A program made the translations under genes and the position numbers. 33,326 nucleotides of DNA from Planctomycetota bacterium (GTDB taxonomy: Bacteria; Planctomycetota; Planctomycetia; Pirellulales; Pirellulaceae), in NCBI GenBank assembly GCA_963205385.1, contig CAUJKE010000143.1, forward strand, positions 1-33,326. Reading direction: 5' to 3'. The notes beneath the pieces were generated by a model, which was given only the letters and a program-made list of their open reading frames with translations, was not told the origin of the DNA and searched no databases. Positions 1-6,609 of this stretch are shown here, one piece after another. How positions within the stretch are numbered: the first letter of the stretch is position 1; each line of letters opens with the position of its first letter.

Positions 1-199
1 GGACGTCGGCGAACTCGCCCAGTCGCTCTTCGTGCGTGCCTTGCCGCAGCGAAGACGCGAGTTCCCCCACCTCTTCCATGAACCACATGAACGTCCCGTC
101 GAGTCCGCGGGCGACGTCCTTCTCGAAGTACATCGCACGGATCAATTGTTGAAGATCGGCGAGCGAAACTTCGGCCGCTGGGGGTGATGCGTCATTCAA
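1..199 (-). CDS. MazG-like nucleotide pyrophosphohydrolase, N-terminal part (cut by window edge)
   Basis: The gene reads leftward and continues past base 1, so only about 66 residues are visible. They carry the all-alpha NTP pyrophosphohydrolase signature: E42-E43-x-x-E46 followed by E62-x-x-D65, which are the acidic residues that bind Mg2+ in MazG/dUTPase-like enzymes. The preceding stretch, with MYFEKD and GTFMWFMEEVGELA, fits small stand-alone MazG proteins that hydrolyse (d)NTPs to NMP and pyrophosphate. I chose the TTG start at 199 because an AGGAG lies 10 nt upstream (210-214). A GTG at 238 directly after the preceding gene's stop would give 13 more residues but has a weaker ribosome site. 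The gene follows the haem-binding gene in the same direction with about 40 nt between them, so the two may be co-transcribed. The family call is good; the substrate is unknown. Confidence 0.8.
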   Translation of the reverse strand, partial: MNDASPPAAEVSLADLQQLIRAMYFEKDVARGLDGTFMWFMEEVGELASSLRQGTHEERLGEFADV

Positions 200-209
200 T
201 GTTGGCTTG

Positions 210-214
210 CTCCT
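210..214 (-). promoter_or_regulatory. Shine-Dalgarno site AGGAG for the MazG-like gene
   Basis: AGGAG on the minus strand sits 10 nt before a TTG codon at 199. It is the reason for preferring that TTG over the GTG at 238, which directly abuts the upstream stop codon. Confidence 0.5.
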
Positions 215-238
215 GCGCGATCCGGTGAAGGGATTCAC

Positions 239-2845
239 TCACTTCTGAAACAACTCGTGCTTCGCATCGCCGCCGCTGATGACGTAGGCGACAAGATCGA
301 GGATTTCCTGTTCGGTCAGCAGGTTCAATAGCCCCGTTGGCATGGGGGAGATGGACGACAGTTCAATCGACTCGATGGATTTGCGGTCGAGCGCGACTTG
401 GGCGTTGGGATCGGTAAGGTCGGTGTTGATAACGAGCGTGTCGCCATTGAGGTTGACGACGACGCCGGAGTACACCTTGCCGCTGTCGGTGACCACGTTG
501 ATCGCCGAGAACTGATCGTTGATGACCTTGCTGGGGTTGACGATTTGATCGAGAAAATCGCGGGGCGCGTATCGCCTCCCCGCTGCGGTTAGATCGGGCC
601 CGGTCATCCCCCCTTCATTGCCAAACCGATGGCACGAGAAGCAAGCGGCGGCGGCGAACATCTTGCGGCCGTTGTCATAGTCCCGGGCCTTCAAGCCGGC
701 TTGCGCTTTGGCGGAGAGTTCGTCGAGCGTCCACTCCTTCGGGGTGCGATGGGCGAAGACTGCGCCGAGATTCTCGATTGCCGATTTTCGCACCGGTTGC
801 CTGGCGAGCACCGCGGCCAATTGGACTTTCTCGGCCTCGGTGAGCGTCGCCAATGCGTCGGTGCGAATGAACTCGATGAACTTGTCGAAGCTCGCGCCGC
901 CGCGGAAGTTGGCCGCTTTTAAGAACCACTCGAAGTACGCCGTACGCAGTTCCGGCGTCCAGCCGGTCTTGAGCATCCGTAGCGAGCGGGCGTATTCAAT
1001 CTGTTCTTCCTGCGTCGGCGCGCTGGCAATGAGCGCCATGCCCTTGGCGGCGACATCAGGATCTTGCAAGTACACCAGCGTTTCACAGAGCAGCCAATTG
1101 AGTTCTGGCGACGGGGCGGGGAATTGCGGATCGAGTTTCGCGATCAGCTTGTTCAGGCGGGCCTGGTCCGGCGAGCCAAAGCGGCTGAGCGTGATTTCCA
1201 AAGTTCGCACATAAGTCAACTGCGCTTCGTGCGTGAGCTTCGAGAAGTCGATCGCGAGGAGGGCGTCGATCACTTTGTCGCGCGTTTGTTCATCCACCGG
1301 CGGAGTCTCTGAATTGCGCAACTGCGGGCAAACGCCGGTCTTGCGCGCCAGGGCCATGAGGGCTTCCACTTGCTTCGCGGGATCGGTTTCCGTCAGGGCC
1401 TTATCCGCCCAACTCTCCGCAGGCTGATGTTCAATGGCGACGCGGGCCGCCCAGCGGATGAAGCGATCTTGATCGGCCAGGTACGGCCACGCGGCGGCAA
1501 TCGCGGCGGGGTCTTGCTTCCCATGGAACGCTTCCAACTTATGACGCAACTCGCGCTGTGGGTTGGTCGTGGGCTGAACACTGGCCGGGGCGGTCGATTC
1601 GCTCCCTGTGTACGTCACCCGGTAGAGGCCCGATTGCACGCGACGACCGCCGATCGTGAAGTACATCGCGCCGTCGTCGGGATGAATGATGGCGTCGGTG
1701 ATCGGGAGCGGCGCGCCGGTGAGGAATTCTTCCTTCGTCGCCTTGTACGTCGAGCCGATGGGCTCCAGGTGAATCGCGTACAGCTTGCCCCAACTCCAAT
1801 CCAAGGCGAACAGCGCTTCCTGATACCTGGCGGGGAACTTCGCGCCGTAGCCAAACGTCGTGCCCGTGGGTGAGCCGGGGCCGATGTCCAAGATCGCCGG
1901 CAAATTATCGGGATAAAACGCCGGCCGTTTGCCTGCCCCGTTGCGCCAGCCAAACTCCGCGCCGCTGACAACGTGGCAGATGCGCGTGGGGCGATACCAA
2001 CTGGTGTTGAAGTCGTATTCCATGTCCGCGTCGTACGTGAACAGTTCGCCGTCGTGGTTCACGGACGCATCGAACACGTTGCGAAAACCGTTGGCGACCG
2101 CTTCAAAGGTCTGGCCATCGAGCGAGACGCGGTAGATGATTCCACCGGGGCCGACGGCGTCGCGCATGAAGCCGCGACCGTCCGGCAAGCGCGGCAGCAA
2201 ATGATCTTCGCCCCAGATTTGCGGAACCGGTGAAGTGGCCGCCATCTCCGTCGGTTGCGTGCCGTTGCCGCAAACGAGATAAAACGCCTGGCCGTCAGGC
2301 GTCGGTACCACGGCATGCACGCCGTGATCGCCGCGGGCTTCCATTGCGCGGAGCAGTTCGACCTTGTCGAGCATGTCGTCGCCATCGGAATCGGTCAGAC
2401 GATAAAAACCGCTGGGGATTTTCTTTTCATAATCGTTCACGCCGACGTAGAGCGCATCATGGGCCCAGACCATGCCGTTGACCGCGCGAATCTCCGCGGG
2501 AATTTTCTCGATCGTGCTCGCGTCGAGCGGTTCGCCTGGAGCCGGGGGGGCGAAACGGTAGAGCCCGCCGTACTGATCGCTGACGATGATTCGATGCTTG
2601 TTATCGACGCACAGGTTCACCCACGACCCTTGGTCCTCCGCGGGAACCGAGTACAACAGTTCCACCTCAAAGCCAGGCAGGGCCTTGATGCGCTCGATCG
2701 GCGTCGCGATGTTTTCCTTGACCGCCAGGCCGGTCGCTGGACGCTGGGGTTTCTGCTTCTTTTCCGCCTTTTTGTTCGCCTGGCCTAAGACCAGGGTTGT
2801 CAACAATAAGAGCACGACGGCCGCCAATGAGCCCACAACTTTCAT
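239..2845 (-). CDS. Secreted PVC-type beta-propeller/HEAT protein with C-terminal CxxCH haem-binding domain
   Basis: The 868-residue product starts at the ATG at 2845, where MKVVGSLAAVVLLLLTTLVLGQA is a clear signal peptide. An upstream ATG at 2944 would add 33 residues with no signal character. Residues about 50-430 form an NHL/glucose-dehydrogenase-like beta-propeller as in planctomycete membrane-bound dehydrogenases, about 440-700 are alpha-helical and HEAT-like, and about 735-868 are the PVC haem-binding domain. That last domain has one CFSCH motif (bases 629-643) followed by GGMTGPDLTAAGRRY and a distal methionine (SPMPTG) that could be the axial ligand. The family is predicted to be a periplasmic single-haem redox or sugar-oxidising protein; its substrates are generally not known. 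It stands alone downstream of the TPR/peptidase gene, with the MazG-like gene just after it. Confidence 0.85.
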   Translation of the reverse strand: MKVVGSLAAVVLLLLTTLVLGQANKKAEKKQKPQRPATGLAVKENIATPIERIKALPGFEVELLYSVPAEDQGSWVNLCVDNKHRIIVSDQYGGLYRFAPPAPGEPLDASTIEKIPAEIRAVNGMVWAHDALYVGVNDYEKKIPSGFYRLTDSDGDDMLDKVELLRAMEARGDHGVHAVVPTPDGQAFYLVCGNGTQPTEMAATSPVPQIWGEDHLLPRLPDGRGFMRDAVGPGGIIYRVSLDGQTFEAVANGFRNVFDASVNHDGELFTYDADMEYDFNTSWYRPTRICHVVSGAEFGWRNGAGKRPAFYPDNLPAILDIGPGSPTGTTFGYGAKFPARYQEALFALDWSWGKLYAIHLEPIGSTYKATKEEFLTGAPLPITDAIIHPDDGAMYFTIGGRRVQSGLYRVTYTGSESTAPASVQPTTNPQRELRHKLEAFHGKQDPAAIAAAWPYLADQDRFIRWAARVAIEHQPAESWADKALTETDPAKQVEALMALARKTGVCPQLRNSETPPVDEQTRDKVIDALLAIDFSKLTHEAQLTYVRTLEITLSRFGSPDQARLNKLIAKLDPQFPAPSPELNWLLCETLVYLQDPDVAAKGMALIASAPTQEEQIEYARSLRMLKTGWTPELRTAYFEWFLKAANFRGGASFDKFIEFIRTDALATLTEAEKVQLAAVLARQPVRKSAIENLGAVFAHRTPKEWTLDELSAKAQAGLKARDYDNGRKMFAAAACFSCHRFGNEGGMTGPDLTAAGRRYAPRDFLDQIVNPSKVINDQFSAINVVTDSGKVYSGVVVNLNGDTLVINTDLTDPNAQVALDRKSIESIELSSISPMPTGLLNLLTEQEILDLVAYVISGGDAKHELFQK

Positions 2846-2919
2846 AAATCTGAGTCCCGCTATATTTACGAATGCGTATGATCTTGAGCCGACGTTCACC
2901 GCCGCGCTGGAGCCTGTCG

Positions 2920-2932
2920 ATTGTAGCACCAA
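2920..2932 (-). promoter_or_regulatory. Candidate promoter with extended -10 (TTGGTGCTACAAT)
   Basis: TACAAT at 2920-2925, preceded by TGC, matches an extended -10 element and lies 75 nt before the chosen start at 2845. No good -35 is seen at the usual spacing. The 13-mer is nearly identical to one before the Rieske gene (5990-6002). Confidence 0.3.
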
Positions 2933-2965
2933 CCGCCTATTCATGCGAACAATTTGTAACGTACG

Positions 2966-2982
2966 ACAGGCGTCCGGCCTGT
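2966..2982 (-). terminator. Short GC-rich hairpin downstream of the TPR/peptidase gene
   Basis: ACAGGC and GCCTGT form a perfect 6-bp stem with a 5-nt loop. It lies between the remnant 3' end of the TPR gene and the haem-binding gene. There is no T-tract on the minus strand, so it is a possible terminator or a dispersed extragenic palindrome. Confidence 0.3.
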
Positions 2983-3046
2983 TTGGGCGCTCCTATTGAC
3001 AGCCTGAAAACCTCTCCCACCGGGCGAGCTCACTTACCTCATGCAC

Positions 3047-3223
3047 TCACGGCGGGAGTTGGTCGAGCATGAGCTGCGCGCTGGGGAAGTCGGGGGCGAG
3101 TTCGAGCAGTTTTTCGAGCACTTCGCGGGCGTCCGCCTTCTCACCGGCCGCTTAGTGCGCGTCCGCCAAGGCCTAGCGCCAGGCGTGTTGCTCCGGATCG
3201 AGAGCGAGGGCCTCGCGGTATTC
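3047..3223 (-). pseudogene. Decayed in-frame 3' tail of the TPR/peptidase gene with three internal stops
   Basis: Immediately after the TAA at 3224-3226 the same frame continues as TPR protein: EYREALALDPEQHAWR, then TAG (3173-3175), ALADAH, then TAA (3152-3154), then a 34-residue segment including AREVLEKLLELAPDFPSA, ending at TGA 3047-3049. TPR consensus positions (A, Y/F, A, P) fit if each stop is read as Gln: PGAI(Q)EYREALALDP and WR(Q)ALADAH(Q)AAGEKADAREV. CAA to TAA, CAG to TAG and CAA to TAA are each a single C-to-T change on the coding strand. There is no frameshift in these roughly 58 codons. This looks like recent truncation of about one and a half TPR units. Reassigned stops are unlikely, because neighbouring genes end normally at TAA and TAG. 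Confidence 0.75.
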
Positions 3224-5875
3224 TTAAATCGCGCCGGGGTAGTCCTGGAGGTTCACCCGCGCCTCGGCAAGCTGCGCGTGCAACTCGGCATCGGCCAGAT
3301 CGATGAACAGCGCATCGATGGCCCATTTTTCCGCGGCTTTCCAATCCTGACGGGCGAGCGCGAGTTGGGCGAGCTTCTTGCGGAGCGTGGCGTTGTCGTA
3401 TTCGAGGCCGGCGAGTTCTTCCAGCACGTTCGCCAACTCGAGATGATTCTCCGTGCGTAAGTACACCTTGGCGAGCGCTTTGAGCCATTTGTCGCGGGGG
3501 GCAAAATGTTTCGCGCCCAGCTTATAGAGTGACTCCGCGCCGGCGTAGTCGGCCGCCTGATAACAGAGCGCCGCCAAGAGGGACAGCACTTGCTCGTGGG
3601 GATGCTCGGCGTCGTGCGCGGCGGCAAGAAGTTCGAGAGCCTGCTCGCGATCCCCGATCGAGAGCTGCACGCGGGCGAGAACATACGCGGCGAGCGCTTG
3701 TTTGGCGTTCAGTTTCTCCGCCGCCAGCGCCGCTGCTCGCGCGCGGGGAATGTCATTCGCCTCTAACTGAGCGAGCGCAAGTTGAGCTTGCAGGTCAGCG
3801 TTGGCGGGATCGTCCTGCACGGCGCGTTCTAATTCCGCCCGCGTCTTGTGTGCTGTTTTCGGTGCGTCAGGGCCACGAACTTCCTTCACAACACTGGCCA
3901 CATACGCCTGATAGCCTTTTTCAAACGCCGCTTGCTCGACGTTGAATTCCCGCTGGAGCGCCGCTGCGGTGGATAGCTGATCGCCATACGCCGTCAGCAT
4001 TTTCGCGAGCGCATCGTCACCATAAGTCGCGACGAGATACTCGCAATAGAGTTCCGCCTGGGTGTAAGCGAGCGCCCATTCGTTGCTATCGGCGGGGCGA
4101 ATGAAGCCGAGGTTGATCGTGTCGAGATTGAACAGCGTGTCGGCCGCGAACCGCTCGGCGAGAACTTCGTTCCAGAGGGTGGGGCGCGGCATCTCTTCCA
4201 ACCGCACCGCGAGCCCTTCAGTAAACCAGTGCGGGATGTTGAAATCGGTCTGCTGCAAGTTCACGACATGCACGAACTCGTGTTTGAGCACGCGCCCCCA
4301 GTGAAACTTCTTCGGCGCATCCGTCGGCGACGCTAGCGCGACGATCTTTCCAGCGCACGCGCCGACTGTGCCAATAAACGGCAAGCCGACCATCCGCGCG
4401 CTGAACCAACCGTGGCCAGACGTGTTCTTCGCGCGGCTGAAAATTTCGAACAACGATTTCCCTTGCGGCTCGTAGCCCAACTTGGCGACGATCTCGGGAT
4501 AAACCTCTTCTTCCAGATATTTCGCGGCGTACTTGGCGAGGAGTTCATCCTGCCCGCGGTCGAATTTCAGCACGAAATGCTCGGTCTCCAGCACGGCGTA
4601 GCCTTGCAGCACGTCGAGCACCTCCAGCATGTTCTTGACGCGGACGTTGAACGGATCGTTGGCAAAACTCTTGGTGAGCAGTTGCGCCGCTTCCGCTTCT
4701 TCCCCCAACCGCATCAGCACCATGCCAAGTCGGCCGTCGACATACAACAGTTGGGGCATTCGCGCGCGGGCTTCACGATAGAACCTGGCCGCCGGGGGAT
4801 AACGCCGCATGAGATCAAACGAATCGGCCAGCGCTTCGTAGAACCGGCCGCAGTGAGGATTGAATGCCGTGATTTCGGCGATGAGTTTGTTCGCGCGCGA
4901 TTCGGCGTCGTCTGGAAAGTAACCATCGACGGCGAAATACGCGGCGGCAAGGCGGCCGAGCGTTTCTTCATCACGGGGGTTCAGTTCGTGGGCAAGCTCC
5001 AGAATCTTCACCGCTTCCTGGGCGCGGCCATCGGCCATCCGCAGCGCGCCCTGAAATTGTAGCGCCGAGATGAGATGCGGATTGATCGCGAGGGCGCGTC
5101 CGAGGGCGGCGTCGGCCGTTCTTAGATCGAACGATTGCATCGCGAGGTCTGCGCGCACGACGTAAAGTTCCGCCGCTTGGGGATTGATCGCGAGGGCGGC
5201 GTTGAGTTCGGCGGCGGCGTCCGGTTGGTTGTATTTTTCGAGGAACAGGCGCGCAACTTCCAGCCGTGCGAGCCAGAAGTTGGGCTCCGCGGTTAACGCC
5301 GCCGGCCAGAAGTCGTTCACCAGGCTGCGGAACTCGTTCTTGTTGCGTTTCCAACGGGCGTACTGCGCCGCGGCCCGGCCGATCCAGATGTAGTCCTCGA
5401 GATTGGCAGGCTGGCCGTGTTGGGCTTGATAGTCGATGAGCCAGGCGTAAGCATCTTCGGCCGGCTGCATTTCACCGCGGGCGAGATGAAGTTCTGCGAC
5501 GAGCCACCGCGCGGCCAAGGCGTTCGCATCGAGTTCCAACGCCTGCTGCGCGGCAGCGCTGGCTGCTTCGTAATCGCCCCGCTCAAACAGGAGCAGTCCG
5601 AGTTCGCAGTGCAGCGCGGCGGACCTGGCATGCTTGGTAATCGCGGCTTGAATCGTCTTCAACGCCGCATCGCGCTCGCCCCGGGCATGTTGCGAACGGG
5701 CGATTCCCAGCGTCGCCGCTTCTGCTTCATCGCCTGCAATCGCACGAAACGCATCTTCCGCTTCCGCATACTTGCCGGTAAGCAAGAGCTGCTGCGCGGA
5801 TTGCAGCGCGGCGTCGTCCGCCTGGGCTGTCGTCGCCAGCAAAGTTAAACAACAGATTACAATCAGCAAACGCAT
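3224..5875 (-). CDS. Secreted TPR protein with embedded gluzincin (peptidase MA-like, HEFVH) domain, 3'-truncated
   Basis: The ATG at 5875 gives 883 residues beginning MRLLIVICCLTLLATTAQA, a signal peptide; a TTG two codons earlier is less likely. Residues about 20-420 are TPR repeats (for example AALHCELGLLLFERGDYEAA). Residues about 428-640 are a peptidase-MA-like domain with H532-E533-F-V-H536 and, 17 residues on, E553 in HWFTEGLA. That is the full zinc-ligand and catalytic set of an HExxH...E gluzincin. TPR repeats resume from about 660. The protein probably acts in the periplasm as a zinc metalloprotease or a protein-binding scaffold; no substrate can be inferred. The annotated stop (TAA 3224-3226) truncates it within a TPR, because homologous-looking coding sequence continues beyond (see 3047-3223). 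The gene is divergent from the Rieske gene. Confidence 0.8.
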   Translation of the reverse strand: MRLLIVICCLTLLATTAQADDAALQSAQQLLLTGKYAEAEDAFRAIAGDEAEAATLGIARSQHARGERDAALKTIQAAITKHARSAALHCELGLLLFERGDYEAASAAAQQALELDANALAARWLVAELHLARGEMQPAEDAYAWLIDYQAQHGQPANLEDYIWIGRAAAQYARWKRNKNEFRSLVNDFWPAALTAEPNFWLARLEVARLFLEKYNQPDAAAELNAALAINPQAAELYVVRADLAMQSFDLRTADAALGRALAINPHLISALQFQGALRMADGRAQEAVKILELAHELNPRDEETLGRLAAAYFAVDGYFPDDAESRANKLIAEITAFNPHCGRFYEALADSFDLMRRYPPAARFYREARARMPQLLYVDGRLGMVLMRLGEEAEAAQLLTKSFANDPFNVRVKNMLEVLDVLQGYAVLETEHFVLKFDRGQDELLAKYAAKYLEEEVYPEIVAKLGYEPQGKSLFEIFSRAKNTSGHGWFSARMVGLPFIGTVGACAGKIVALASPTDAPKKFHWGRVLKHEFVHVVNLQQTDFNIPHWFTEGLAVRLEEMPRPTLWNEVLAERFAADTLFNLDTINLGFIRPADSNEWALAYTQAELYCEYLVATYGDDALAKMLTAYGDQLSTAAALQREFNVEQAAFEKGYQAYVASVVKEVRGPDAPKTAHKTRAELERAVQDDPANADLQAQLALAQLEANDIPRARAAALAAEKLNAKQALAAYVLARVQLSIGDREQALELLAAAHDAEHPHEQVLSLLAALCYQAADYAGAESLYKLGAKHFAPRDKWLKALAKVYLRTENHLELANVLEELAGLEYDNATLRKKLAQLALARQDWKAAEKWAIDALFIDLADAELHAQLAEARVNLQDYPGAI

Positions 5876-5917
5876 CGGCAACTTCGTAGTTTTTGGTGTG
5901 AGGGCGCGAGAAATCCG

Positions 5918-5947
5918 CCAGCGCTAAGACGCGCGTCGCAGCGCTGG
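5918..5947. repeat. Nested palindrome in the divergent intergenic region
   Basis: CCAGCGCT (5918-5925) and AGCGCTGG (5940-5947) are perfect inverted 8-mers. Between them sits a second perfect 10-bp palindrome, GACGCGCGTC (5928-5937). It lies about 43 nt upstream of the TPR/peptidase start and 50 nt upstream of the TACAAT of the Rieske gene, so it could be an operator shared by the divergent pair or an mRNA leader hairpin. Confidence 0.5.
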
Positions 5948-5989
5948 GACCGTCTAAGCTGCACCTTCTATCCTACCCGAGCAGCCTGC

Positions 5990-6002
5990 TTGGCGCTACA
6001 AT
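5990..6002 (+). promoter_or_regulatory. Candidate promoter for the Rieske gene (TTGGCGCTACAAT)
   Basis: TACAAT (5997-6002) is a near-consensus -10 located 38 nt before the Rieske start codon. No convincing -35 is visible at 17 nt. The same 13-mer with one change occurs upstream of the haem-binding gene. Confidence 0.3.
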
Positions 6003-6040
6003 AGGAAGAGACTTTTTGACTCCCACCCCGAGAGCCTGGC

Positions 6041-6358
6041 ATGTCTGAATTTGTCGCGGTCGCCAAGGTCGGCGACATCCCGCCTGGTCAGGGCCAGGCG
6101 TTTGCCGTCCATGGCCGCATGGTCGCCGTCTTCTTTGTTGACGGCGAATATCAAGCCATCGACGATTTTTGCCCTCACATGGGCGCCTCCCTCGCAGGCG
6201 GTCGCGTCGAACACGGCATGGTCAGTTGCCCCTGGCACGCCTGGCGTTTCAAACTCTGCGACGGCACCTGGTGCGACAACCCGCGGATCAAGATCGATTG
6301 CTTCGAAGTGAAGGTGGAAGGCGACGATATTCTCGTGCGCGTGCCGGTGAAAGAGTGA
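6041..6358 (+). CDS. Rieske [2Fe-2S] ferredoxin-like protein (NirD/BphF type)
   Basis: This 105-residue cytoplasmic protein is a single Rieske domain. The cluster ligands are all present: C44-P-H46 in CPHMGASLAGG and C63-P-W-H66 in SCPWHAWRF. No signal peptide or membrane helix is seen, and the size equals that of stand-alone ferredoxins of ring-hydroxylating dioxygenases or of the nitrite reductase small subunit NirD. It would pass single electrons to a partner oxygenase or reductase. No such partner is encoded nearby, so the role is open. The ATG is preceded by GAG about 9 nt upstream, a weak ribosome site. A hairpin starting 8 nt after the stop suggests a monocistronic unit. Confidence 0.9.
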   Translation: MSEFVAVAKVGDIPPGQGQAFAVHGRMVAVFFVDGEYQAIDDFCPHMGASLAGGRVEHGMVSCPWHAWRFKLCDGTWCDNPRIKIDCFEVKVEGDDILVRVPVKE

Positions 6359-6366
6359 GCGTATCT

Positions 6367-6386
6367 CGCGTGCATCGGTCCACGCG
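6367..6386 (+). terminator. Stem-loop after the Rieske gene
   Basis: CGCGTG and CACGCG form a 6-bp stem with an 8-nt loop, 8 nt after the stop codon, followed by CGTTTA. There is only a short T-run, so terminator activity is uncertain. The rest of the roughly 250-nt gap up to 6609 shows no other gene. Confidence 0.4.
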
Positions 6387-6609
6387 CGTTTAGCGCACCC
6401 TCTGGTTTATCATCCAAGCTCGCTGGATAGGGCCGAGGAAGACGTTTGGCTGCGTGAGTCAACGTCGAGCGCAATCGGCCCTGCGCGACTCTGCGCGACG
6501 GTGGACTCCGCTCTGGCGGCCATCTAAAATCTTCGTTGACGATCACCGCGGCGCGTGGCGCCTGCTCCCAGCCCGCCCCCCTGCCCTGCTCTCTAACCGA
6601 GTTTTTAAG

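Noticed and set aside
2846..2944. Upstream ATG giving a 901-residue haem-binding protein
   Set aside because: It would bury the signal peptide behind 33 residues, and the candidate -10 lies inside this extension.
3047..3226. Genome-wide reassignment of TAA/TAG to Gln
   Set aside because: At least six neighbouring genes (DUF4838, trmL, uxaE, AKR, LgoD-like, methylase) end at TAA or TAG exactly where their families end.
3041..3460. A 139-codon plus-strand open frame at the end of the TPR gene
   Set aside because: It is the complement of TPR coding sequence, with no domain and no ribosome site.
6454..6609. A 52-residue N-terminal extension of the DUF4838 protein from a GTG
   Set aside because: The extension is basic and Trp/Arg-rich with no family likeness, while the internal ATG at 6610 begins a good signal peptide.
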